Positions 17,340-25,382 of a stretch of 64,000 nucleotides of DNA are shown here, one piece after another (the stretch's first letter is position 1; each line of letters opens with the position of its first letter). The DNA is from an uncultured Clostridia bacterium (GTDB lineage: Bacteria; Bacillota; Clostridia; UBA1381): positions 1 to 64,000 of the forward strand of contig CANQQW010000002.1 of NCBI GenBank assembly GCA_947626075.1, given 5' to 3'. Under the pieces are notes generated by a model that worked only from the letters and a program-made list of their open reading frames with translations, did no database searches and was not told the origin of the DNA. The position numbers were made by a program, and so were the translations under genes.

Positions 17340-18353
17340 CTATTGCAGAGGCAATGACGCGGCGGCGTTTAGCGTCATGTCCGCCAAATTACCCGCCGTG
17401 TACTCGTAATAGCCGGCGCAGGCTATCATCACGGCGTTATCGGTGCATAGCACGGGCGGCGGGTAGATCACGTCTATACCGAATTTTTTCGCGCGGTCGG
17501 TCATTTTTGTCCTTAGCGCGCTGTTGGCGGCTACGCCTCCGGCTATCGCTATTATTTTACTGTCCCTTATGCGCGCCGCCTCAATCGTATGCTCGCATAA
17601 AACGTCCGTCACCGCGTCCTGAAAGCTTGCGGCAATGTCGGCTTTGTTGTACGTTTCGCCGTTTTGGTCGAGCTTATGAAGATAGTTTATGACTGCGGTT
17701 TTTACGCCGCTGAATGAGAAATCAAGCGAATCACCGTCAAATTTCACGCGCGGAAATTTTACCGCTTCAGACCTGCCCTCTTTCGCGAGTTTGTCTATTA
17801 AAGGTCCGCCGGGGTAGCCCAAGCCCAGCACGCGCGCGATTTTGTCAAACGCTTCACCCGCAGCGTCATCGCGCGTTCTGCCCATTATCTCAAAGCGCGT
17901 GTAGTCCTTTACGTATACTATATGACTGTGACCGCCGGACGCGACGAGGCATACAAACGGCGGCTTTAGGTCATGATGCGCGACGAAGTTTGCCATTATG
18001 TGTCCCTTTATGTGATGTACGGCGACAAGCGGCTTGTCAAGCGCGAACGCGAGCGCTTTAGCCGTCGATACGCCTACGAGCAGCGCGCCGATAAGTCCCG
18101 GTCCGTACGTTACGGCAATCGCGTCGATGTCGTTAAACGTCACGTCCGCGCCGTTGAGCGCCTCGTCTATCACAGCGTCAATCGTTTCTATATGCCGTCT
18201 TGACGCGACCTCCGGCACTACGCCGCCGAATTTTTTATGCAGCTCTATCTGCGTGTTTATAACGTTCGACAAAATCTCCCTGCCGTTTTTCACGACGGCG
18301 GCGGCAGTTTCGTCGCATGAGCTTTCTATTCCGAGTATAAGTGTATCTTTCAT
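17340..18353 (-). CDS. tsaD: tRNA threonylcarbamoyladenosine transferase subunit TsaD
   Basis: TsaD transfers the threonylcarbamoyl group to A37 of tRNAs that read ANN codons, with TsaB and TsaE. Family motifs are [15 protein letters not shown] at the start and [11 protein letters not shown], where the two His bind the metal. The next gene upstream (rimI) and a Sua5 enzyme 1 kb further on complete most of the t6A set; TsaB and TsaE are not in this window. Length 337, normal. Confidence 0.96.
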   Translation of the reverse strand: MKDTLILGIESSCDETAAAVVKNGREILSNVINTQIELHKKFGGVVPEVASRRHIETIDAVIDEALNGADVTFNDIDAIAVTYGPGLIGALLVGVSTAKALAFALDKPLVAVHHIKGHIMANFVAHHDLKPPFVCLVASGGHSHIVYVKDYTRFEIMGRTRDDAAGEAFDKIARVLGLGYPGGPLIDKLAKEGRSEAVKFPRVKFDGDSLDFSFSGVKTAVINYLHKLDQNGETYNKADIAASFQDAVTDVLCEHTIEAARIRDSKIIAIAGGVAANSALRTKMTDRAKKFGIDVIYPPPVLCTDNAVMIACAGYYEYTAGNLADMTLNAAASLPLQ

Positions 18354-18367
18354 TTCTTTCTCCGATA

Positions 18368-18811
18368 TTATTTATTTAGAAACTTAGTCATAATAAACGC
18401 GTCTTCACCGTTGTCGCTGTAGTAACGCTTCCTCTCGCCTATTATATCAAATCCGTACTTTTTATACAAGTCCTGCGCGGCACGGTTGCTTTTCCTCACC
18501 TCTAAGGTAAGCAGCGCGAGGCTTTGCGCCTTTCCCTCGCGTATCATTTCCTCTATCAGCATACTTGCTATACCCTGCCGCCTGTAGGGGGGCAATACCG
18601 CCACGTTGGTTATGCCGCCCTCGCCCGACACGTTCCAAAATCCCGCATAGCCGACGCATTTACCGTCCGTTTTCGCGGTAAAGTACACCGCGAGTTTATT
18701 TGTCATTTCATCATAAAACGACTTCTCCGACCAAGGCAGCGCGAAGCATTGCTTTTCAACCTCCGCGACCTCCTTAACGTCTTTTTCGGTCATTCTGCCT
18801 ATAATAACCAT
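18368..18811 (-). CDS. rimI: Ribosomal protein S18 alanine N-acetyltransferase-like GNAT enzyme
   Basis: A 147-residue GNAT acetyltransferase with an acetyl-CoA loop of the form [17 protein letters not shown] and the RimI-like [26 protein letters not shown]. RimI acetylates the N-terminus of ribosomal protein S18 in enterobacteria; in Firmicutes the gene is linked to tsaB-tsaD, as here, but the substrate is less certain. It ends 14 bp before tsaD and starts one base before the phosphatase stop. Confidence 0.88.
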   Translation of the reverse strand: MVIIGRMTEKDVKEVAEVEKQCFALPWSEKSFYDEMTNKLAVYFTAKTDGKCVGYAGFWNVSGEGGITNVAVLPPYRRQGIASMLIEEMIREGKAQSLALLTLEVRKSNRAAQDLYKKYGFDIIGERKRYYSDNGEDAFIMTKFLNK

Positions 18812-18812
18812 A

Positions 18813-19256
18813 TCAATTCCCGCTTTGCGCTATTTTTTCGCTGACTTTCAAAAGCGCGCCGTAAAGGCGCCGTGCGCACTCCCTGTACACGTCCAAATCT
18901 CCGCCGTAGGGGTCGCTTACCGAGCCGTCCGTACCGGCGTACTCGCACAGAGTATATACCTTGCTGCCCGCCTCCGGCTTTAAAAGCCGTTTATGCTCCT
19001 CGGTCATGGCAAGAATTATGTCGCTCGCGTCAAGCAATTCGCGCGTTATGGGCTTTGAGATATGCTCCGACAGGTCGGCTCCCATTTCCGCCGCCGCTTT
19101 TACGGCGTTATCGCTCGCTTTTTGTCCCGCGGCGGCAAATATACCGGCAGATTCTATACGAACGTCAAGATTATTTTCCACGGCGATTTTATTCATAAGC
19201 GCCGCCGCCATAGGGCTGCGGCAGGTGTTGCCCGTGCATACAAATAATATATTCAT
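18813..19256 (-). CDS. ywlE: Low-molecular-weight phosphatase, YwlE-type protein-arginine phosphatase
   Basis: The N-terminal active site reads VCTGNTCRSPMAAALM. The Thr inside the C-x5-R loop (CTGNTCR) is the feature that marks YwlE-type enzymes, which remove phosphate from arginine residues and oppose McsB, rather than tyrosine phosphatases. The general-acid Asp lies in SDPYGGDLDVY. The length is 147. It lies next to the Sua5 gene, as ywlE and ywlC do in Bacillus. No mcsAB genes are in the window. Confidence 0.85.
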   Translation of the reverse strand: MNILFVCTGNTCRSPMAAALMNKIAVENNLDVRIESAGIFAAAGQKASDNAVKAAAEMGADLSEHISKPITRELLDASDIILAMTEEHKRLLKPEAGSKVYTLCEYAGTDGSVSDPYGGDLDVYRECARRLYGALLKVSEKIAQSGN

Positions 19257-19269
19257 GCTTCCTTACCTC

Positions 19270-20304
19270 CTATACGTGAATGACGCGCTGCGCGGCGGCT
19301 TTATACAATCTGTTCCTTACGGCGAGGGCGTAGGCGTCGCGTTCGCAAAATTCCGCGAACACTATTTCCGCGCCCAGTTCGTCAAATTCGCGCAAAGCCG
19401 AGAACAGATTTTTGGCGTATTTCCTGTTTGTATCGCCCGCCGAAAGCATTACAGCGTCGTCGTAATCGGCACCAAACATGGTCAAAACTCCTATTATTTT
19501 GCCCTTATTTTCACTTATAAGCGCCTTAATTTTGCTTTGTACCGCGTCTTTTTCGCCTTCCACGACAATAACTTCGGCGTTCGGAGCATAATGTTTGTAC
19601 TTCATTCCGGGGCATTTCGGCGTTTCTTTGGCATCAATGGTTTCAAGTATGTGTCTGTCAATGTCAACGTCCACCCCGGCGTTTTTCAGATCCTCGTATG
19701 TCACGCCGCCCGGACGCAGTATCACGGGTCTTTCGGACGAGAAATCCACAATGGTGGACTCCACCCCGACGCGGCAGCTGCCGCCGTCTATAATAGCGTC
19801 AATTCTGCCCGTCATGTCGTTTATGACGTGCTTCGCCTTTGTGGGGCTGGGTTTGCCGGACAAATTCGCGCTCGGCGCGGCTATCGGTACTCCCGCTTTC
19901 TCTATAAGAGAGCGCGCGGTTCCGTTATCGGGGCAGCGCACCGCTACGGTGCTAAGCCCCGCCGTTACGGTGTCGGGAATCGTGTCTTTCTTTTTAAGTA
20001 TAATGGTTATCGGTCCCGGCATAAATTTTTCTATCACGCGCGCCGCGCTTTTTGGTATTTCAAGCGCCACGTCCTTTATTTGTTCCGCGGACGCGACATG
20101 TACTATAAGAGGATTGTCGGACGGTCTGCCCTTTGCGGCGTATATCTTTTTCGCCGCGTCCTCGTCATACGCCGACGCGCCAAGCCCGTAAACCGTCTCC
20201 GTAGGGAACGCGGCAAGTCCGCCGCCGCGTATAATCTCAGCCGCCGTTTTTATGTCGTGTTCCGATGTGGTAAGTATTTTTGTCTCAATTATTTTATTCT
20301 CCAA
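19270..20304 (-). CDS. L-threonylcarbamoyladenylate synthase (Sua5/YwlC)
   Basis: This enzyme makes threonylcarbamoyl-AMP from threonine, bicarbonate and ATP, the first step of t6A synthesis completed by TsaD. The N-terminal YrdC domain (about residues 15-205) shows FPTETVYGLGASAYDEDAAKKIY and KGRPSDNPLIVH. The C-terminal Sua5 domain contains SPGMKYKHYAP-like sequence (CPGMKYKHYAPNAEV). At 344 residues it is the two-domain Sua5 form. It is 2 bp from the upstream membrane-protein gene, suggesting one transcript. Confidence 0.94.
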   Translation of the reverse strand: MENKIIETKILTTSEHDIKTAAEIIRGGGLAAFPTETVYGLGASAYDEDAAKKIYAAKGRPSDNPLIVHVASAEQIKDVALEIPKSAARVIEKFMPGPITIILKKKDTIPDTVTAGLSTVAVRCPDNGTARSLIEKAGVPIAAPSANLSGKPSPTKAKHVINDMTGRIDAIIDGGSCRVGVESTIVDFSSERPVILRPGGVTYEDLKNAGVDVDIDRHILETIDAKETPKCPGMKYKHYAPNAEVIVVEGEKDAVQSKIKALISENKGKIIGVLTMFGADYDDAVMLSAGDTNRKYAKNLFSALREFDELGAEIVFAEFCERDAYALAVRNRLYKAAAQRVIHV

Positions 20305-20305
20305 A

Positions 20306-22387
20306 TCATTCCCCGCCTTTAATCTTTACCGCCGCGCGGACACCGTACACATTGTCCACGTTGGTGTGCAGAATAAATCCGTCGTTTTTCATGTATCTCT
20401 GCATTTTATCGTTATAGCCGTAGGGACACAAAATCCAGTACGAGCCGTTTACGTCAATATCCTCCATCATGTCGAGAGTCGGTATATATATCATATCGTC
20501 CACATAGCGGCGGTACGCCGTCTCGCTCAGGTCAGCCACCTCTTTGGGCGACGCGTTCCAAAAATGCGTGTGATTCCCCGCCTGCGCCATGCCTCTGTCG
20601 TTATACGTCAGCATTACCTCGTTGCTCTTCGGTATTATTCTCGCAAGCTCGTCCATAGTAAATTCCGTGATGAATCCGCTGTTAAGCCATTGGCGCAAGT
20701 CGCTCGTCTCCCACATATTATTCTCGCCGTCAAACGCCATTTCCGCGACACATTCCTTTGTTACAAGCTCCATGCTGCCGTCGTCGTACCCGCGCATGAC
20801 GTCCCACTTTATCGGCTCGCCGCCGTACATTCCAAATTCAACGGTTTTTTTGGGCGGCTCGATACTCAGCGCAATGACGACCGCGGCAAGCGCGGCGAGA
20901 GAAATAATTCTGCCCCGGCGGCGCATATTGACGATGCTTATGATTATTACGGCAAGCACAATATCCATAAAGTTGGTAAAGAGGAACATATGCTTCATAA
21001 TATCCGCCTCGCCGTTGCCGATAACAGGCAGACACATATTTATCCACAGTCCCGCTATAAGGACGTACATCGCCATAATCAGGTACAGCCTTTCAGCGTT
21101 CGCGCCCCGATTCGACCGCACAAGATAAATATGTACAAGCACAACGTACAGCGTCATTATAAGCGCGATTATAAAGACTATAATCGGATTATACAAAAAT
21201 CTTGACGCTGTGCGTATATCGCTCCACAGGCTGTATCGGTCGGAGTAGTCCATAATCACCGTTTCAGAATTTCCGCAGTTTAAGGGTCTCAGACACGACG
21301 CGTTTTCTATCGAGAACGCAACCTTATGTATAAACCTTATCGGGTGGCGAATATAGAAAAACACTATGTCCGCCTTTGAAATCTTATCGTAGAAATCCCT
21401 TTGAAATTCGGGCGTTGTTATATCTATAGGATACTCGTCCGCGTCCATGTACGCGTGGGTATTGATAAGCGGCTCGTACTTCTCATCAAGCCCGAGCTGC
21501 TTTAAGTCCTTTTCGGGAGTTTCCGTTTCCTTGAGCGCGCCGAAAAATACCGACTGGTACGTTGTGTCGTTATGCATCCACGCGGGAATACTCGCGTAGA
21601 GGTTGGCTATACAGACCGCGGCAAGCATTACCGACACGGCTATACCGATTCGGTAGGGCTTGTCCGTGCGCAGAAACGCGAACGACAGCGCCAAAAGAGA
21701 TACTATTATCGCGTACGGGACGTTCGCGAGCTTCGAGCCTGCGAAAAAGTACAGCGACACGAAAAAACACGCTATTTTCGGTATCGTCGGGCGCTTGTAA
21801 ATAAGCAGTCCGAGCGCGATAAGCATCATAAGAGACACGTACTGAAGCGGCTCGCCGTAGAAAGAGTTGAAATAAAGTATATATCCCGCGTCGCAGAACA
21901 TTATTATAAATATTACAAACACTGTTATTTGCAGTTTTCGCGGGTAGTCCGCAAAGAACGTGAATATGCCCCACGCCGCCATTGACAGCATAAGTATGTA
22001 TATAAACGCGAGATACGCTATGTTATAGTCTGTCTCGTCCTTTACAAGCACTGTATTCACGATGAAATTCATCAGCTTTGACGCCTTTATTATTATAAAC
22101 TGCGGCGAAGAGTATATGTCCTCCTCCTCGTTGTCGGAGCACAGGTATGAGACTTTTTCCCAAAACGTGCGTCCCTCGACGTTCATCTTGTAGTCCTGTT
22201 TGAAAAGGTAGTAGTAGTTATCCTCATCAGCGTACTCCATATTGTTTACGAGCAGGACGCGCCTGAAATCGCCGTTATCGGAAAGTCCTATGTTGTCTCC
22301 CATGTACAGCACGGAAAAAGTGAGCAAAAATACGATAATTGCTCCAGCAAGAGGCAATATTCTTTTATTATCCTTGAATGAAACCAT
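20306..22387 (-). CDS. Polytopic membrane protein with C-terminal DUF6273-like domain
   Basis: The first about 510 residues form ten or more membrane segments with a large extracytoplasmic loop starting SDNGDFRRVLLVNN, the layout of GT-C glycosyltransferase-like proteins. I cannot name the family. The last about 175 residues (from KWDVMRGYDDGSMELVTKE) are soluble and resemble DUF6273, with SDLRQWLNSGFITEFTMDELARI, a domain found on many surface proteins of gut Clostridia. The fusion suggests a membrane enzyme with an outward-facing recognition domain. It lies between the S1 protein and Sua5 genes, and the S1 gene is followed by a terminator, so this gene probably has its own promoter. Confidence 0.7.
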   Translation of the reverse strand: MVSFKDNKRILPLAGAIIVFLLTFSVLYMGDNIGLSDNGDFRRVLLVNNMEYADEDNYYYLFKQDYKMNVEGRTFWEKVSYLCSDNEEEDIYSSPQFIIIKASKLMNFIVNTVLVKDETDYNIAYLAFIYILMLSMAAWGIFTFFADYPRKLQITVFVIFIIMFCDAGYILYFNSFYGEPLQYVSLMMLIALGLLIYKRPTIPKIACFFVSLYFFAGSKLANVPYAIIVSLLALSFAFLRTDKPYRIGIAVSVMLAAVCIANLYASIPAWMHNDTTYQSVFFGALKETETPEKDLKQLGLDEKYEPLINTHAYMDADEYPIDITTPEFQRDFYDKISKADIVFFYIRHPIRFIHKVAFSIENASCLRPLNCGNSETVIMDYSDRYSLWSDIRTASRFLYNPIIVFIIALIMTLYVVLVHIYLVRSNRGANAERLYLIMAMYVLIAGLWINMCLPVIGNGEADIMKHMFLFTNFMDIVLAVIIISIVNMRRRGRIISLAALAAVVIALSIEPPKKTVEFGMYGGEPIKWDVMRGYDDGSMELVTKECVAEMAFDGENNMWETSDLRQWLNSGFITEFTMDELARIIPKSNEVMLTYNDRGMAQAGNHTHFWNASPKEVADLSETAYRRYVDDMIYIPTLDMMEDIDVNGSYWILCPYGYNDKMQRYMKNDGFILHTNVDNVYGVRAAVKIKGGE

Positions 22388-22437
22388 AGCCTTATCCTCC
22401 GCGCGGCGCGGCTTCTTTCGCCGCTTTAAACAAAACA

Positions 22438-22458
22438 GGCGGAAAAACCGTTTCCGCC
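22438..22458 (-). terminator. Terminator after the S1-domain gene
   Basis: The stem GGCGGAAA / TTTCCGCC with a 5-nt loop is followed on the minus strand by TGTTTTGTTT, 13 bp after the stop of the S1-domain gene. Confidence 0.75.
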
Positions 22459-22470
22459 CGACAAATTCTA

Positions 22471-22932
22471 TTAATATAAATGGCTCTTTCTGCTGTATCC
22501 TCCGGAGCGTTTGGAATCGTTATTGCGTCTTAATGTCTGCATCTTCTCGTCGCTGTCCTGCTTAAACTTCGACAGCTTATCCTCAAACGAAAGGCTGTCG
22601 GTATGATGCGCTCCCCAATCAATTTCAGCGGGACGCACATGTCCTGTACGGCGCGCGTCCTCATTCCCCTTATTTTCCGGCGTAAACGCCTTTTCTTTCT
22701 TATCGCCGGCTTGCTTAATGGAAAGGCTTATCTTTCCCGACTCGTCAATCTTTATAACCTTGACCTTTACCGTGTCGCCTTTCTTCACGCACTCGTTAAT
22801 ATCCGTGACATATCCTTGGGATATTTCCGATATATGAACCAGTCCCGACTGCTTGTTGCCTATATCGACAAACGCTCCGAACTTCATCACGCTGACGACC
22901 TTGCCCTCTACTATACTACCAACTGCAACCAT
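22471..22932 (-). CDS. yabR: S1 RNA-binding domain protein (YabR-like)
   Basis: A single N-terminal S1 domain (VAVGSIVEGKVVSVMKFGAFVDIG, then SGLVHISEIS) is followed by a charged, low-complexity tail with a short block IDWGAHHTDSLSFEDKLSKF. This is the YabR / general stress protein 13 family, associated with ribosomes or RNA in Bacillus. It is the last gene of the yabP-yabQ-divIC-yabR run, in the same order as in B. subtilis. Confidence 0.87.
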   Translation of the reverse strand: MVAVGSIVEGKVVSVMKFGAFVDIGNKQSGLVHISEISQGYVTDINECVKKGDTVKVKVIKIDESGKISLSIKQAGDKKEKAFTPENKGNEDARRTGHVRPAEIDWGAHHTDSLSFEDKLSKFKQDSDEKMQTLRRNNDSKRSGGYSRKSHLY

Positions 22933-22961
22933 AACTGCTTTGTTTTCCCTCTCCTATTCGT

Positions 22962-23282
22962 TTATTGCTGCTCACCGGATACGTCTATAAAAATCTTGGC
23001 GTTGCTTTTTACAAGACCGAGCTTTTCAGAGGCTATCTTCTCTATGTACTCGTCGGTATTGACTTTGTTTTTAAGCTCCTCAACCTCTTTTTGGCGTTCC
23101 TGCTCGTATTCAATTTGAGTGTTAAGACGGGCTATCTCCGCCTTTGCCGCTCTAATCTGCGGGATTTGTATAAGTCCCTTAAACGTCATAGCGCCCACAA
23201 GCAGGACTAATATAAGCATCTTTATCTGTCTTTTGTGTTCAATTACAAAGTCAGTGATTTTGTTTTTGTACTCGCTTAGCAT
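22962..23282 (-). CDS. divIC: Septum formation initiator, DivIC/FtsB family
   Basis: A 106-residue single-pass membrane protein: a basic N-terminus, membrane segment MLILVLLVGAMTFKGLIQI at about residues 20-38, and a coiled coil (AEIARLNTQIEYEQERQKEVEELKNK). DivIC works with FtsL and FtsQ/DivIB to activate septal wall synthesis. It overlaps the end of yabQ by 32 bp and precedes yabR, matching the Bacillus order, which supports the name despite weak sequence conservation. Confidence 0.88.
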   Translation of the reverse strand: MLSEYKNKITDFVIEHKRQIKMLILVLLVGAMTFKGLIQIPQIRAAKAEIARLNTQIEYEQERQKEVEELKNKVNTDEYIEKIASEKLGLVKSNAKIFIDVSGEQQ

Positions 23283-23706
23283 CGGCTTCGCGGCTCCTTT
23301 GTATCATATTTTTATACCGTTTTCTTAACGGTACTATTAGAATTTTATACAAAAACCGCGACGGTGTCAAGAGTATTTTGAAAATAAGTCTTACAAATTT
23401 CAAAATATTTTCGATAATCAGCAGAAAAAGCTTTAAAATCCACCGGCTTACAAGCAGGAAATAAAATATTCCGCCGAGCAGAAGTCCTATCACCTCATAT
23501 GCTCTGAACGCGCCGTCGTTAAAGTTCCACACGCACGCCGCGCTTATAAACAGCGCCGACGCGCAAAAAAGCGCGTCGCTTACCGCCACAACGAGCGCGG
23601 GAGGCTCCGCGGCTATGCGGAAAGCGCGGAAAATATCGAACATAAGCGATACAGCCGCGCCGCAAGCCACCATTATAAGAAATACGAAAAGATCCCGGCT
23701 CATCAT
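23251..23706 (-). CDS. yabQ: Spore cortex biosynthesis protein YabQ
   Basis: YabQ is an integral membrane protein of the outer forespore membrane needed for cortex formation in B. subtilis. Here four hydrophobic segments occupy residues 8-105 and a basic tail follows. Sequence identity is low in this family, so the call leans on the length (151), topology and the order yabP-yabQ-divIC. Its ATG overlaps the yabP stop (ATGA). Transcription in the mother cell under sigma-E is expected from the family. Confidence 0.88.
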   Translation of the reverse strand: MMSRDLFVFLIMVACGAAVSLMFDIFRAFRIAAEPPALVVAVSDALFCASALFISAACVWNFNDGAFRAYEVIGLLLGGIFYFLLVSRWILKLFLLIIENILKFVRLIFKILLTPSRFLYKILIVPLRKRYKNMIQRSREADAKRVQKQNH

Positions 23707-23960
23707 TTGAACAGTCCCGCGAAGAAGCCGTCGCCCGCGGAGGCGGTATACTGCGCCGACTGCACTTCGCCGTGTACCTCAAGCGTGCCGCTTACGGTGT
23801 CGAGCTGGCTTATGCTGAGCTTCTTGCCCTTTATCACAAGTCCGCCCATAGACGTTTTCAAAATTACCTTACTCTCGCTGAACTCCGACACATCCTTTAC
23901 GCCCGTAAGCGTCATGTGCTCCCTGTTTTTCATTGTGATAAGATGCTCCGCTCTTTCCAT
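23703..23960 (-). CDS. yabP: Sporulation protein YabP
   Basis: An 85-residue YabP/YqfC family protein with MTLTGVKDVSEFSESKVILKTSMGGLVIKG, the typical beta-rich block, and LDTVSGTLEVHGEVQSAQYT. YabP is a mother-cell protein involved in cortex or coat formation. GGGAGGGGAACGGC precedes the ATG. A terminator separates it from rqcP upstream, so the yabP-yabQ-divIC-yabR group has its own promoter; I could not identify a clear sigma-E box by eye. Confidence 0.92.
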   Translation of the reverse strand: MERAEHLITMKNREHMTLTGVKDVSEFSESKVILKTSMGGLVIKGKKLSISQLDTVSGTLEVHGEVQSAQYTASAGDGFFAGLFK

Positions 23961-24039
23961 GCCGTTCCCCTCCCGTTTTTTACCCGAATTTATTCTTATC
24001 GGTAAAATATATATGAGAGAGGAAGCGTTTTTATTACAA

Positions 24040-24060
24040 AAGCCGCTACGAAAGCGGCTT
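24040..24060 (-). terminator. Terminator overlapping the rqcP stop codon
   Basis: An 8-bp stem AAGCCGCT / AGCGGCTT begins inside the last codons of rqcP and is followed on the minus strand by TTGTAATAAAAACG. It isolates yabP from rqcP. Confidence 0.6.
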
Positions 24061-24288
24061 GTACATGGAAGAGGCGTCGTTTTTGAGCACGTGCTCAGCC
24101 AGTGCGGTTACCTGCACCCTTATTATTCTCTCGCCCATTTTAATTTCTATTATATCGTTTTCCTTTACGTCGTGCGACGCTTTCGCAACCTTGCCGTTTA
24201 CCGTTATCCTGCCTTGGTCGCAAGCCTCGTTCGCCACGCTGCGGCGCTTTATCAGTCTTGAAACTTTTAAATATTTATCTATTCTCAT
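24046..24288 (-). CDS. rqcP: S4-domain RNA-binding protein RqcP
   Basis: An 80-residue protein that is essentially one S4 domain: MRIDKYLKVSRLIKRRSVANEA and VNGKVAKASHDVKENDIIEI. This is the YabO family, named RqcP in Bacillus because it joins RqcH on stalled 50S subunits in ribosome quality control and alanine tailing. The hup-rqcP-yabP order is conserved in Clostridia. Confidence 0.93.
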   Translation of the reverse strand: MRIDKYLKVSRLIKRRSVANEACDQGRITVNGKVAKASHDVKENDIIEIKMGERIIRVQVTALAEHVLKNDASSMYKPLS

Positions 24289-24341
24289 ACCAATCCTCCG
24301 ATTAATCGCTTACGGACATTCCGATTTTACGCGATATGAAA

Positions 24342-24372
24342 TACGGGCGCCGCGCATAACGCGGCACCCGTA
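24342..24372 (-). terminator. Terminator of hup
   Basis: A 13-bp stem with one mismatch (TACGGGCGCCGCG / CGCGGCACCCGTA, loop CATAA) lies 18 bp after the hup stop. Confidence 0.75.
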
Positions 24373-24389
24373 AATTTAATAAAGCTCAA

Positions 24390-24665
24390 TTATTTGTTTA
24401 CAACGTCCTTAAGCGCCTTGCCCGCCTTGAATGCGGGAACCTTTGAAGCAGCAATCTTAATTGTCTCACCTGTACGAGGATTCTTGCCTGTTCTTGCGTC
24501 TCTCTTTCTAACCTCGAATGTGCCGAAGCCTACAAGCTGTACCTTATCGCCCGCCTTTAAAGCGTCGGCGATCGAAGCCGTAACTGCCGCTACTGCCTTT
24601 TCGGCATCCTTCTTTGATAATTCTGCTTTCTGAGCCACTGCTGCTACTAACTCTGTTTTGTTCAT
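24390..24665 (-). CDS. hup: HU family DNA-binding protein
   Basis: A 91-residue histone-like protein. The dimerisation helices ([21 protein letters not shown]) and the DNA-binding arm ([22 protein letters not shown]) are intact. HU bends and compacts DNA and is abundant. It has a near-consensus promoter (24745-24773), a long AT-rich leader with a small hairpin (GTTCA/TGAAC) and a strong terminator, consistent with a highly expressed single gene. Confidence 0.97.
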   Translation of the reverse strand: MNKTELVAAVAQKAELSKKDAEKAVAAVTASIADALKAGDKVQLVGFGTFEVRKRDARTGKNPRTGETIKIAASKVPAFKAGKALKDVVNK

Positions 24666-24955
24666 GATTTTTCCTCCTAATCATTCAAAAAAATTTTTTG
24701 TTCATAAACTGAACATTTTTTCACAGAAATGCCTGTCTTGCATAATTTTATTACATTTTTTTTGATATGTCAATACTTTTACGTCATTTTAAGCCAATTT
24801 TACCAAAAAAATTTAAATCGGAGCAACTTTCCGCCTTGCTTGCAAGGGGCAGAGATTGCAAGCGACCGCAAGCCGAACGGCAAAACGAAGCGAGGACGCT
24901 CTTACACGAAGCGGAGATTGCAAAGGTGAAGAAGCGGGAGGCATCCGTGCTTAGA
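24666..24955. other. 290-bp intergenic region between hup and the XRE gene
   Basis: The half next to hup holds the hup promoter and leader. The half next to the XRE gene (about 24835-24955) is GC-richer with repeated short words (AGATTGCAA twice, CGAAGCG twice) and no conserved coding frame; it looks like degenerate repeat DNA. No RNA gene is recognised. Confidence 0.5.
24745..24773 (-). promoter_or_regulatory. Sigma-A promoter for hup
   Basis: On the minus strand TTGACA and TAAAAT are separated by 17 bp, with a T/A-rich spacer, about 80 bp upstream of the hup ATG. Confidence 0.75.
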
Positions 24956-25258
24956 TTATAATTTCAGTGATTTTAAGAAATCGGCAAGCTGTAATTGCTG
25001 CGTTTCATTAAGCTTTTCTATCTCGGCTTTTAGGAATATGTTAGGCTTATTGCCCGCTGTTTCCTCCGTGTCAAAAAAATCCCTGAGCGTCACGCCCAGC
25101 GCGTCACAAAAATATGAAAGAGTTTCTACTGTCGGATTTTTGTTCCCGAGTTCAACATCGCGTAGGTAGCTTTGGGAAATACCCGCCAAATTTGCGAGTT
25201 TATTCACCGTGATACCTCTTTGCTCGCGCAAAGTTTTTATTCTGAGTCCCACATTCAT
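24956..25258 (-). CDS. XRE-family helix-turn-helix regulator
   Basis: A roughly 100-residue DNA-binding protein with the helix-turn-helix RIKTLREQRGITVNKLANLAGISQSYLRDVELG and a short C-terminal helical tail. The start was moved to the ATG at 25258 because GGAGG precedes it. It is transcribed divergently from the membrane-protein gene at 25383, and two exact 11-bp repeats in the shared promoter region are likely binding sites for it. With that neighbour it interrupts the otherwise conserved hup / mazG neighbourhood. Confidence 0.9.
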   Translation of the reverse strand: MNVGLRIKTLREQRGITVNKLANLAGISQSYLRDVELGNKNPTVETLSYFCDALGVTLRDFFDTEETAGNKPNIFLKAEIEKLNETQQLQLADFLKSLKL

Positions 25259-25306
25259 ATCTAAATACCTCCGTCTACAGTATAACATCAGCAGAGGAAA
25301 AGAATT

Positions 25307-25339
25307 ATATTTATAGAGTTGACAATTAATATTTATAGA
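25307..25339. promoter_or_regulatory. Candidate operator: two direct repeats ATATTTATAGA
   Basis: ATATTTATAGA occurs at 25307-25317 and 25329-25339, exactly 22 bp apart, about two helical turns. The repeats flank and enter the spacer of the promoter at 25319-25347. The XRE regulator encoded next to them is the obvious candidate ligand. Confidence 0.6.
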
Positions 25340-25347
25340 TATATAAT
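25319..25347 (+). promoter_or_regulatory. Perfect-consensus sigma-A promoter
   Basis: TTGACA and TATAAT are separated by 17 bp. The strength of this promoter together with overlapping repeats suggests that the downstream membrane-protein gene is normally repressed. Confidence 0.8.
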
Positions 25348-25382
25348 GTTATTGCTAAAGCGACAATTCAGGTGGTGGGGTT

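Noticed and set aside
18961-20322. Plus-strand 453-aa ORF
   Set aside because: It is antisense to ywlE and the Sua5 gene, and its protein is Arg/Tyr/Val-rich without motifs, typical of shadow frames here.
24767-24961. Plus-strand 64-aa ORF near hup
   Set aside because: It has no ribosome binding site and lies in degenerate repeat-like DNA.
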